Below, piece by piece: positions 34,373 through 42,778 of a stretch of 64,000 nucleotides of DNA (positions are counted from its first letter, which is position 1; each line of letters opens with the position of its first letter). Source of the DNA: Roseateles_E sp005503085 (GTDB lineage: Bacteria > Pseudomonadota > Gammaproteobacteria > Burkholderiales > Burkholderiaceae_C); contig NZ_JAQOWX010000008.1 of the NCBI RefSeq assembly GCF_028462495.1, positions 1 to 64,000 on the forward strand, given 5' to 3'. The position numbers were made by a program, and so were the translations under genes. Below the pieces are notes generated by a model. The model saw nothing but the letters and a program-made list of their open reading frames with translations, did no database searches and had not been told where the DNA came from.

Positions 34373-35617
34373 ATGAAAATGGTGCTTGCTGTCGTTCGCG
34401 CTGTTGCCGCCAGCCTTTTCTGGCTTGTGGCTCTCGCGACACTCGCAACCGGTGCGCGCGCTGCGGACCCAAGCAAGTTCGACAAGGTGCTTTCGATTCA
34501 GCCCTACACGATTTGCCAGTCCGACGGATCGGATTGCTCACCCGCGCTCGTTCATCAGGACTATCGGGCATTCACTGAAGCAACCTTCCTGCAGGACAAC
34601 GCCAGGATCGCGATTGCCTACCTTCCGACCAAAGTGATATGGAATAGCGACTTAAAGGTGCTTAGTAATAAGAACGATCTGCCCACGAGCGAATCCAGGG
34701 TCGTCAATGCGTTCTTCACCGACCGAGTCGAGATTGACGAGGGGATAGGTGTGAGTGGGCTGTTCACAGGCGCGCGGGTCTTGGTGGATTCCAAGTGGGT
34801 GCTCGGCAGGCCCGAAAAGAGCGTATTTCCTCATGAACTAGGACATGCACTTGGATTGAGGCAAGGGGAAGGAGGTCATTTCTGCTGCGACAACGACAAC
34901 CTGATGCGCGATGGTCTTTACCGGAATAGCAACGGCAACAGGTTGACTCAGAGTCAGATCGCCATCATCCGCGACAGCGACTTCCTGAGGCCTGCGCCGG
35001 TCGTCACCCTCTCGTTGAATCCGAACGTCGAATCTTCCGACCCATCGTTTTTTAAACTGACCTTCGACTCGCTGGCTGCTCGCGACTACCTGCGAGCCAT
35101 GAGTATCAGCATTGACGGAACAGGGCTGACTTTCGATCCGACCGCTGCGCTGCCGGGTCCTGTGGGTTCGCCCTTCGTATTGGGCAACCTGGTGGGCCTT
35201 GATATTGCAGACATTTCGCATTCTGGCTTTCTCGATGGCGCCAGCCTGGGCCTGCTGAGATTCAACCCGAAGACCTTTCAGGACGGTGACTCTATGACCT
35301 TCGGTATCGGCCTGACGAATTGCAAGGTAGCCGATGTGCCAGAGTGCGTGGATGGCAGTTGGGGCGCCGCAGACCTGGCTGGTAGGATGAAAGTTTCTTT
35401 TGGCTTCGAGAACGGCCTCGTGACCGAGGTATTCCTGGACGAGCACGGCATTGCGGTGTCCAACGGTCTCGGCGCCACGTTCCTCGAAGGCCTCCCCGGT
35501 GAAGCGCCGGCGGGGCCGATCCCCGAGGCGCCGACCTACGCGATGATGTTGCTCGGCCTCATGTACTTGGCCCGGCGGGCCGCGACGAGCGATCTGGGGC
35601 TTAGACATGCCCGGTAG
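34373..35617 (+). CDS. Secreted HExxH metalloprotease-like protein with PEP-CTERM-type tail
   Basis: 414 residues from ATG 34373 with GGGGGAG upstream. Signal peptide ends at TGARA-A. The zinc motif is HELGHALGL (His154, Glu155, His158); the expected third ligand 6 residues later is Gln, but GGH places His169 nearby and NLMRDG (Met178) resembles a Met-turn, so it may be a variant metzincin. The C-terminus has PIPEAPTYAMMLLGLMYLARRA: a PEP-CTERM-like motif (PEAP in place of PEPS), hydrophobic helix and basic end, implying exosortase-dependent processing and surface export. No exosortase is in the window. Confidence 0.8.
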   Translation: MKMVLAVVRAVAASLFWLVALATLATGARAADPSKFDKVLSIQPYTICQSDGSDCSPALVHQDYRAFTEATFLQDNARIAIAYLPTKVIWNSDLKVLSNKNDLPTSESRVVNAFFTDRVEIDEGIGVSGLFTGARVLVDSKWVLGRPEKSVFPHELGHALGLRQGEGGHFCCDNDNLMRDGLYRNSNGNRLTQSQIAIIRDSDFLRPAPVVTLSLNPNVESSDPSFFKLTFDSLAARDYLRAMSISIDGTGLTFDPTAALPGPVGSPFVLGNLVGLDIADISHSGFLDGASLGLLRFNPKTFQDGDSMTFGIGLTNCKVADVPECVDGSWGAADLAGRMKVSFGFENGLVTEVFLDEHGIAVSNGLGATFLEGLPGEAPAGPIPEAPTYAMMLLGLMYLARRAATSDLGLRHAR

Positions 35618-35682
35618 CCACTGAACGTCTGCTCTGCGTCATTGAGGTCGCTGACAGGAACGGCAGCAACGGGTCGGACGCC

Positions 35683-35710
35683 GGCACAGGCGAATGACTG
35701 CTGACCGGCA
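35683..35710 (+). repeat. Right copy of island-flanking repeat
   Basis: Shares 23 of 28 positions with the minus strand of 29901-29928. A further related copy follows 60 bases downstream in the same orientation. Confidence 0.5.
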
Positions 35711-35742
35711 GCCTGCCCCACACCACCTTGGCGCCGACATGC

Positions 35743-35770
35743 CGCACAGGCGAACGGCTGCTCACAGCCT
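35743..35770 (+). repeat. Second, diverged direct copy of the right-hand repeat
   Basis: Contains GCACAGGCGAACGGCTGCTCAC, matching GCACAGGCGAATGACTGCTGAC of the first copy except at a few positions; the two are offset by 60 bases. Confidence 0.45.
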
Positions 35771-35825
35771 GAAGCCGACAGTCCCACCCCCAGCGCAGCC
35801 CTCGGCCTCGCGGCACTTCACGCGC

Positions 35826-36347
35826 TCAATTCAACCCCGGCAACTTCAACCACCGATGCAGCCGTGTGCGCAACGCGACAAAGTCCAGCGGCTTGGTCAG
35901 GTGCTCGTCCATGCCGGCGTCCATGCTGGCCAGCACATCGGCTTCCAGCGCGTGGGCGGTCAGGGCCAGGATGGGGAAGGCGGGCAGCTGGCCTTCGCGC
36001 TGCAGCTCGCGCAGGCGGCGGGCGCATTCGAGGCCGTCCATGCCGGGCATCTGGATGTCCATCAGCACCAGATCGGGCGGCGACTCCAGGCACAGCGACA
36101 CGGCTTCCAGGCCGTTCTTCGCGAGCCGGCTCTGCACCCCCATCAAGGCCAGGAACTCGAGCGCGACGACCTGGTTGATGTGGTTGTCCTCGACCAGCAG
36201 CACGGTGGGCAGCGCGGTGGCAGGCTGCGGCTGTGAGGTGTCGCTCTGCGCGCCCGTGCTCAGCGGTCCCGACTCCTGGCCCGACTGCGCCAGCAGCGGC
36301 GCCATCAGACCCGGCCTGTGGATATTGATGAGGGTTGTTGTTTGCAT
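35826..36347 (-). CDS. Single-domain response-regulator receiver protein
   Basis: About 173 residues from ATG 36347. After a ~45-residue low-complexity N-terminus, the CheY-like receiver is complete: VLLVEDNHINQVVALEFL (acidic pair), DLVLMDIQMPGMDGLE with the phosphorylatable Asp, ALTAHA (conserved Thr/Ala) and TKPLDF (Lys). There is no output domain. EDNHINQ is typical of receivers in hybrid histidine kinases, so this may be a detached receiver or a phosphorelay protein. No kinase is adjacent. The start is uncertain; alternatives lie at 36374 and 36446. Confidence 0.8.
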   Translation of the reverse strand: MQTTTLINIHRPGLMAPLLAQSGQESGPLSTGAQSDTSQPQPATALPTVLLVEDNHINQVVALEFLALMGVQSRLAKNGLEAVSLCLESPPDLVLMDIQMPGMDGLECARRLRELQREGQLPAFPILALTAHALEADVLASMDAGMDEHLTKPLDFVALRTRLHRWLKLPGLN

Positions 36348-36652
36348 TGATTGATAAGCCTCGAAGCTTCCCATCCATCCCGTCGCTGAACTCCCGGCAC
36401 CTGCGGTGCATCCCGCTGGCAATGCGGCTCCCAAGCCTATCGCCACCAGGCCCCCGGCGTCTCGTTCAATTCAAGGGTTTTCCCTTGTTTTTGGGTGGAG
36501 GGCCGGCCGTGGGGTCAATTGTTGCCTGTGAAGCGCCCCAGCGCAACGCCCAGGGGCCCTGCACTGCGGGCCTTGACATCGGCCCTGCTGACAGGATTGT
36601 GCCGCTCGCTCCCTAGAATGTCCGGTCTCCTCCCTGCCAAGGCTGCCAAGCA
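36348..36652. other. Intergenic region between the receiver gene and uvrA
   Basis: 305 bases between divergent genes. It contains a plus-strand Rho-independent terminator (36472-36492) with no annotated plus-strand gene closer than 35617, and CCCTAGAATG (36611-36620), a plausible -10 element for uvrA. No LexA-type CTG-N10-CAG box was seen. Confidence 0.45.
36472..36492 (+). terminator. Rho-independent terminator upstream of uvrA
   Basis: CAAGGG-TTTT-CCCTTG followed directly by TTTTT: a perfect 6-bp stem, 4-base loop and T-tract on the plus strand. It ends 160 bases before uvrA and has no gene upstream that it obviously serves. Confidence 0.7.
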
Positions 36653-39600
36653 ATGTCCGAAGGTCTGATCCGCATACGCGGCGCGCGTCAACACAATCTG
36701 AAGAATCTGGATCTGGACATTCGCACGGCGGAGCTGACGGTGGTCACCGGCCCCAGCGGCTCGGGCAAGTCCAGCCTGGTGTTCGACACCCTCTATGCCG
36801 AGGGCCAGCGCCGCTATGTCGAGACCTTCAGCGCCTATGCCCGCCAGTTCCTGGACCGCATGGACCGGCCGGCGGTGGACAAGGTCGACGGCGTGCCGCC
36901 GGCGATTGCGATCGACCAGACCAACCCGGTGCGCACCTCGCGCTCGACGGTCGGCACGATGACCGAGCTGAACGACCATCTGAAGCTGCTCTATGCCCGC
37001 GCTGCCGAATTGTTCGATAAGCAGACGGCGCAGGGCGTGCGGCACGACACGGCGCAGACGATTTACGCCGAACTGCTGGCGCGGACCTCGGCAACTGATC
37101 CCAGACTGATACTGACCTTCCCGGTCGAGTTGCCCGGAAACACCACGGCCGAGCAGATCGAGCAGTGGCTGTCGGCCAGCGGTTTCACCCGCGTGCAGGC
37201 CGAACGGGAGGTCGGCACGCCGACCGGGCCGCGCAAGGTTCTGGATGTGGTGGCCGACCGCTTCCGCATCCAGGGTGCCGACAAGCAGCGCGCGATGGAG
37301 GCCATCGAGCTGAGCCTGAAGCGCGGCAGCGGCCGCATGAATATCTATGCGATGCCGGCCGAGGGCGAGGCCGAGCCCGAGCTGTGGCGCTATTCGACCG
37401 GCCTGCACTGCCCCGACAGCGATCTGCGCTACCAGGACCCGCAGCCGCCGCTGTTCTCCTTCAACTCGGCGATGGGCGCCTGCGAGACCTGCCGCGGCTT
37501 CGGCCGCGTGATCGGTGTCGATATGGGCTTGGTGATCCCGGACGAGAAGAAGACGCTGCGCGGCGGCGCGATCAAGCCGATGCAGACGCCGGCCTGGGAG
37601 AGCTGCCAGGCCGACCTGATGAAGTACGCCGGCGAGGCCGGCATCCCGCGCGACACCGCCTGGATGCAGCTCAGCGCTGCCCAGCGCGACTGGGTCGTCG
37701 AGGGCTCGCCGAACTGGAGCGGCAACTGGAACAAGCAGTGGTACGGGGTCAAGCGCTTCTTCGAGTACCTGGAGAGCAAGGCCTACAAGATGCACATCCG
37801 TGTGCTCTTGTCCAAGTACCGCAGCTACACGCCCTGCGGCACCTGCGGCGGCGCGCGGCTGAAGACCGAGGCGCTGCTGTGGCGTGTCGGCTCCAAGGCC
37901 CTGGCCGATGCGGTGCTGCCGGCGGCGCAGCGCATCATGCCGATGGGCGTGGCCTGGAACCGTGCCCAGCTCGAAGCCCTGCCGGGCCTGAATCTGCACG
38001 ACCTGATGCAGCTGCCGATCCACCGGCTGCGCGCCTTCATGGATGAGCTGCAGCTGCCCAGCACCCTGCTGGACGATGCGCTGAAGCTATTGCTCGACGA
38101 GATCCGCAACCGGCTCAAATCCCTGGTCGATGTCGGCATCGGCTATCTGACCCTGGACCGCCAGAGCCGCACCCTGAGCGGCGGCGAGGTGCAGCGCATC
38201 AACCTGACGACGGCGCTGGGCACCGCGCTGGTCAACACCTTGTTCGTGCTGGACGAACCCAGCATCGGCCTGCACCCGCGCGATATGAACCGCATCGTGC
38301 AGGCCATGCACCGGCTGCGCGATGCCGGCAACACGCTGGTGGTGGTCGAGCATGACCCGGCCGTGATGCTGGCGGCCGACCGCCTGATCGATATGGGCCC
38401 CGGCCCCGGCGAGAAGGGCGGCGAGATCGTCTTCGACGGCACGCCGGAAGCTATCCGTGCCGCCGACACCTTGACCGGCGCCTATCTGGGCGGCCGCAAG
38501 CATGTGGGCATGGGGCTCAAGCGCCTGGTCGAGGCCAGCACGCCACGGCTGATCCTCGAAGGCGCGCGCGAACACAATCTGCGCAATGTCACGGTCGAGT
38601 TCCCGCTGCAGCGCATGGTGGTGGTCACCGGCGTCTCGGGCTCGGGCAAGAGCACCCTGATGCAGGACGTGCTGTACCCGGCGCTGGCCCGCCATTTCGG
38701 CCAGGCCACCGAAACGCCCGGCACGCACGACCGCGTGTTGGGTGCTGACTGGCTGTCCGGCGCGGTCTTCGTCGACCAGTCGCCGATCGGCAAGACCGCG
38801 CGCTCGAATCCGGCTTCCTATGTCGGCGCCTTCGACGAGCTGCGCAAGCTGTTCGCCGATGCACCGATGGCGCGCGAGCGCAGCTACACGGCCGGCATGT
38901 TCAGCTTCAATGCCGGCGACGGCCGCTGCCCGACCTGCGGCGGCTCGGGCTTCGAGCATGTGGAGATGCAGTTCCTGTCCGACGTCTATCTGCGCTGCCC
39001 CGACTGCGATGGCCGGCGCTACCGCGGCGAGATGTTGGATGTGAAGCTCTTGCGCGGCCCGCGCGAGCTCAGCGTGGCCGATGTGCTGGACCTGACCGTC
39101 AGCGAGGCAGTGAGTCTGTTCAAGGACGACCGCGAGGTGGTCGCGAAGCTACAGCCCATCGTCGATGTCGGCCTGGAATACATCAAGCTGGGTCAGCCGG
39201 TGCCCACGCTGTCGGGCGGCGAGGCCCAGCGCCTGAAGCTGGCCGGCTTCCTGGCCGAGGCCGCCAGCACGGCCAGCAAGACGCGCCAGGCCGTCGCGAA
39301 GAAGGGCACGCTGTTCCTGTTCGACGAGCCGACCACCGGTCTGCATTTCGACGACATCGCCAAGCTGATGCGCGCGATGCGCAAGCTCCTGGGCGCCGGC
39401 CATTCGCTGATACTGATCGAGCACAACCTTGATGTGATTCGCGCGGCCGATTGGTTGATCGACCTCGGCCCCGAGGGCGGTGAGCAGGGCGGTGAGCTGG
39501 TCTGCCAGGGCACGCCCGAGGAGGTCAAGGAGCACCCGAGCTCGCACACCGCGCTGGCGCTGCGCGAGTACGCCGCCCATATGGACCGGCCGGCGCTGGC

Positions 39601-42322
39601 GGTGGAGGAGGGCGTGCCGCTGCAGACCCTGGTGCGGGCGCGCCGCAAGGCCCAGGACGAATCCATTCGCATCGTCAATGCGCGCGAGCACAACCTGAAG
39701 TCGGTGGACGTGTCCATCCCGCGCGGCAAGTGCAATGTGATCACCGGTGTCTCCGGCTCGGGCACGTCGACGCTGGCCTTCGACAGCCTGTTCAACGAGG
39801 GCCAGCGCCGCTACCTGGAATCGCTGACCGCCTATGCGCGATCGATCGTGCAGCCGGCCGGCCGGCCCGAGGTCGACGCGGTCTGGGGCATTCCGCCGAC
39901 CGTGGCCATCGAGCAGCGTCTCTCGCGCGGCGGCCGCAAGAGCACGGTGGCCACCACCACCGAGGTCTGGCATTTCCTGCGCCTGCTCTATGTGAAGCTG
40001 GGCGTGCAGCACTGCATCCACGACGGCACGCCGGTCAAGCCGCAAAGCGTCGAATCGATCGCCGCCCAGCTCTTGCGCGACCACAAGGGCCAGCATGTGG
40101 GCCTCTTGGCGCCGCTGGTCGTCAACCGCAAGGGCCTGTACACCGATCTCGCCAAATGGGCCAAGGCGCGCGGCCACACGCATCTGCGCGTCGATGGCGA
40201 ATTCCTGCCGACCGCGCCCTGGCCGCGGCTGGACCGCTTCAAGGAACACACCTTGGAGCTGCCGGTCGGCGATCTGGTAATTCGTCCCGATAACGAGGCG
40301 CAGCTGCGCGAGCTGCTGGCCAAGGCCCTGGACCTGGGCAAGGGCGTGTTGCACCTCTTGAGCCCGCTGGACGGCCTGCACGCGGCGATTGCCGATGGCC
40401 AGAGCACGGCCCGGATTGGCAGCGTCAAGGTGTTCTCGACCAAGCGCGCCTGCCCGACTTGCGGTACCAGCTATGGCGAGCTGGACCCGCGCATGTTCAG
40501 CTACAACAGCAAGCATGGCTGGTGCACCAGCTGCGTGGGGACAGGCCTTGCCCTGACCCGCGAGCAGCGCAAGGCTTTGGACGATTCGGTTCAGGACAAG
40601 GACAACAAGGGCCGCGAGCAGAGTTTCCCGTCTGAGGAGGCCGAAGTCGAGGGCCTGGTCGACCAGCCTTGTCCCGACTGCCATGGCTCGCGCCTGAACC
40701 CGTCGGCCCGCGCCGTGACCTTCGAGGACCAGGCCATCAGCACGGTGGCCGGCTGGAGCGTCAAGGATGCCCGGGCCTGGGTCGATGCGCTGGAGTTGAC
40801 CGGCCGCGACGCCGACATCGCCCGCGACGTGGTGGTCGAGATCAAAGGCCGGCTGGAATTCCTCGAAGAGGTGGGCCTGGGCTATCTGACCCTGGACCGC
40901 GCTGCGCCGACCCTCTCCGGCGGCGAGGCCCAGCGCATCCGCCTGGCCGCCCAGCTGGGCAGCAATCTGCAGGGCGTCTGCTACATCCTCGACGAGCCCA
41001 CCATAGGCTTGCACCCGCGCGACAACCAGATCCTCTTGAAGGCGCTGGGCACACTGGGCGACAAGGGCAACACCCTGGTGGTCGTCGAGCACGACGAGGA
41101 CACGATACGCCGGGCCGACCACATCATCGACATCGGCCCCGGCGCCGGCAAGCGCGGTGGCCGGGTCGTCGCCGAGGGCACGGCGGCCGATCTGGCGCTG
41201 CAGCCGGACTCGGTCACCGGCCGCTTCCTCGCCAACCCGCTGCTGCACCCGCTGCAGGCGCGGCGCGAGATGTTGGATGGCGCACCTAAGCTGCGCGTGC
41301 TCGACGCGACCCTGCACAATCTGCAGCAGGTCAGCATCGATGTGCCGCTGCACCGCCTGGTCGCGATCACCGGCGTCTCAGGCTCGGGCAAGAGCACCCT
41401 GGCGCGCGATGTGCTGCTGGCCAATATGGCCCAGGCCGTGCCGCTGCGCCGCGCGCCCAACCCCTGGATCGGTTGCGCGGGCATCGAAGGTCACGAGCAG
41501 GTGGACCGGGTGCTGGAGGTCGATCAGACGCCGATCGGCAAGACGCCGCGTTCCTGCCCGGCCACCTATATCGGTTTCTGGGACGCAATCCGCAAGCTCT
41601 TTGCCGAGACGCTGGAGGCCAAGGCGCGCGGCTATGCGCCGGCGCGTTTTTCCTTCAACACCGGCGAGGGTCGCTGCCCCGGCTGCGAGGGCCAGGGCAT
41701 GCGCACCATAGAGATGAGCTTTCTGCCCGATGTGAAGCTGCTGTGCGACCAGTGCCATGGCCAGCGTTTCAATCCCGAGACCCTGGGCGTCAGCTGGCGC
41801 GGCAAGAGCATCGGCGATGTGCTGGCGATGGAGGTCGACGAGGCGGTCGAGTTCTTCGCGGCCATGCCCAATATCGCGCACCCACTGCAGCTCTTGAAGG
41901 ATGTGGGCCTGGGCTATCTGACCCTGGGCCAGCCCTCACCGACGCTGTCGGGCGGCGAGGCGCAGCGCATCAAGCTGGTGTCCGAGCTGGTCAAGGTGCG
42001 CGACGACGTCACGCGCCGCGGCCAGAAGGCGCCGCACACGCTCTATGTGCTGGACGAGCCGACCGTGGGCCTGCACATGGCCGATGTCGAGAAGCTGATA
42101 CGCGTGCTGCACCGCCTGGTGGCGGGCGGGCATTCGGTGGTCGTGATCGAGCACGATCTCGATGTGATCGCCGAGGCCGACTGGGTGATCGATCTGGGCC
42201 CCGAGGGCGGCACGGCCGGCGGCAGCATCGTCGTGGCCGGCACGCCGGAAGAGGTGGTGGCCTCGGGTTCGCATTCGGGACGGGCGCTGGCGCCGGTCTT
42301 GCTGCGGGGGCAAGCCGCCTGA
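36653..42322 (+). CDS. uvrA: Fused (tandem) excinuclease ABC subunit UvrA, four ABC ATPase domains
   Basis: 1,889 residues, about twice the usual ~940 of UvrA, made of two complete UvrA units. Walker A sites: GPSGSGKSS (Lys39), GVSGSGKST (Lys666), GVSGSGTST (Thr1038 replacing Lys) and GVSGSGKST (Lys1580). Signatures TLSGGE occur near 508, 853, 1420 and 1766. Zinc modules with CxxC pairs are visible in each unit (e.g. CPTCGGSGFEH...CPDCDG and CPGCEGQG...CDQCHG). It recognises helix-distorting lesions and loads UvrB in nucleotide excision repair. Long UvrA forms occur in Burkholderiales; the lost lysine suggests one non-hydrolysing site. No frameshift joins the halves. Confidence 0.93.
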   Translation: MSEGLIRIRGARQHNLKNLDLDIRTAELTVVTGPSGSGKSSLVFDTLYAEGQRRYVETFSAYARQFLDRMDRPAVDKVDGVPPAIAIDQTNPVRTSRSTVGTMTELNDHLKLLYARAAELFDKQTAQGVRHDTAQTIYAELLARTSATDPRLILTFPVELPGNTTAEQIEQWLSASGFTRVQAEREVGTPTGPRKVLDVVADRFRIQGADKQRAMEAIELSLKRGSGRMNIYAMPAEGEAEPELWRYSTGLHCPDSDLRYQDPQPPLFSFNSAMGACETCRGFGRVIGVDMGLVIPDEKKTLRGGAIKPMQTPAWESCQADLMKYAGEAGIPRDTAWMQLSAAQRDWVVEGSPNWSGNWNKQWYGVKRFFEYLESKAYKMHIRVLLSKYRSYTPCGTCGGARLKTEALLWRVGSKALADAVLPAAQRIMPMGVAWNRAQLEALPGLNLHDLMQLPIHRLRAFMDELQLPSTLLDDALKLLLDEIRNRLKSLVDVGIGYLTLDRQSRTLSGGEVQRINLTTALGTALVNTLFVLDEPSIGLHPRDMNRIVQAMHRLRDAGNTLVVVEHDPAVMLAADRLIDMGPGPGEKGGEIVFDGTPEAIRAADTLTGAYLGGRKHVGMGLKRLVEASTPRLILEGAREHNLRNVTVEFPLQRMVVVTGVSGSGKSTLMQDVLYPALARHFGQATETPGTHDRVLGADWLSGAVFVDQSPIGKTARSNPASYVGAFDELRKLFADAPMARERSYTAGMFSFNAGDGRCPTCGGSGFEHVEMQFLSDVYLRCPDCDGRRYRGEMLDVKLLRGPRELSVADVLDLTVSEAVSLFKDDREVVAKLQPIVDVGLEYIKLGQPVPTLSGGEAQRLKLAGFLAEAASTASKTRQAVAKKGTLFLFDEPTTGLHFDDIAKLMRAMRKLLGAGHSLILIEHNLDVIRAADWLIDLGPEGGEQGGELVCQGTPEEVKEHPSSHTALALREYAAHMDRPALAVEEGVPLQTLVRARRKAQDESIRIVNAREHNLKSVDVSIPRGKCNVITGVSGSGTSTLAFDSLFNEGQRRYLESLTAYARSIVQPAGRPEVDAVWGIPPTVAIEQRLSRGGRKSTVATTTEVWHFLRLLYVKLGVQHCIHDGTPVKPQSVESIAAQLLRDHKGQHVGLLAPLVVNRKGLYTDLAKWAKARGHTHLRVDGEFLPTAPWPRLDRFKEHTLELPVGDLVIRPDNEAQLRELLAKALDLGKGVLHLLSPLDGLHAAIADGQSTARIGSVKVFSTKRACPTCGTSYGELDPRMFSYNSKHGWCTSCVGTGLALTREQRKALDDSVQDKDNKGREQSFPSEEAEVEGLVDQPCPDCHGSRLNPSARAVTFEDQAISTVAGWSVKDARAWVDALELTGRDADIARDVVVEIKGRLEFLEEVGLGYLTLDRAAPTLSGGEAQRIRLAAQLGSNLQGVCYILDEPTIGLHPRDNQILLKALGTLGDKGNTLVVVEHDEDTIRRADHIIDIGPGAGKRGGRVVAEGTAADLALQPDSVTGRFLANPLLHPLQARREMLDGAPKLRVLDATLHNLQQVSIDVPLHRLVAITGVSGSGKSTLARDVLLANMAQAVPLRRAPNPWIGCAGIEGHEQVDRVLEVDQTPIGKTPRSCPATYIGFWDAIRKLFAETLEAKARGYAPARFSFNTGEGRCPGCEGQGMRTIEMSFLPDVKLLCDQCHGQRFNPETLGVSWRGKSIGDVLAMEVDEAVEFFAAMPNIAHPLQLLKDVGLGYLTLGQPSPTLSGGEAQRIKLVSELVKVRDDVTRRGQKAPHTLYVLDEPTVGLHMADVEKLIRVLHRLVAGGHSVVVIEHDLDVIAEADWVIDLGPEGGTAGGSIVVAGTPEEVVASGSHSGRALAPVLLRGQAA

Positions 42323-42326
42323 AGCG

Positions 42327-42626
42327 CTAATGCGGCTTGCGCGGCTTGTCGAACTGCTTGGGGCGGTAGACGTTGCCGTCCCACTGGCCGCGGTCGGTGT
42401 CGGGGGCGCTGCGCTTGGCGCGGTTGATGGCTTCCATCGCGGCTTCGTGCGCGGCGCGGCGGCGCTCGCGGGCATCGAAAGGGCTGATGGCTCGTTTGGA
42501 GATCCAGCGCCAGCCCGTCGCCCACCAGGCTTCCATGCGCAGCTGATGGCGCCGGCTCAAGCACATATGCAGGGCCAGCACGAGGCAGATCGCGAGGCCG
42601 AGGCTGGCAAAGATCTTGACGAGCAT
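42327..42626 (-). CDS. Small membrane-anchored protein, unknown function
   Basis: 99 residues from ATG 42626 (a longer frame starts at 42647). One N-terminal membrane helix (KIFASLGLAICLVLALHMCL), then a basic, helical cytoplasmic region (RAISPFDARERRRAAHEAAMEAINRAKR) and a C-terminal WDGNVYRPKQFDKPRKPH. I do not recognise a family, but the composition and codon use are those of a real gene. Converges with uvrA with 4 bases between stops. Confidence 0.65.
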   Translation of the reverse strand: MLVKIFASLGLAICLVLALHMCLSRRHQLRMEAWWATGWRWISKRAISPFDARERRRAAHEAAMEAINRAKRSAPDTDRGQWDGNVYRPKQFDKPRKPH

Positions 42627-42778
42627 GGGGCGGGCGGATGGACCCAAGACGGGTAGGGCGGATATTAACTGAGAGACCTGCGGCCGCGTGCGATTTGGCT
42701 ATGCCTTGCGGCGGCCGCCGGGCCGGGCCACCCTAGAATCCCTCCGCCCGAAGCGCGGGCTGCTCGGGAGTTATCGAT

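Larger units (their letters stand above)
35618..35825. other. Right margin of the island
   Basis: 208 bases between convergent metalloprotease and receiver genes, filled mostly by two related ~28-base repeats (35683-35710 and 35743-35770). No T-tract terminator seen. Confidence 0.45.

Noticed and set aside
36541..36652. TTGACA (36573) with TAGAAT (36614) as a sigma-70 promoter for uvrA
   Set aside because: The spacing is 35 bases, twice what is needed; only the -10-like element remains plausible.
39149..41353. A 734-codon minus-strand frame inside uvrA
   Set aside because: No motifs and no ribosome site; uvrA is continuous and has all family features.
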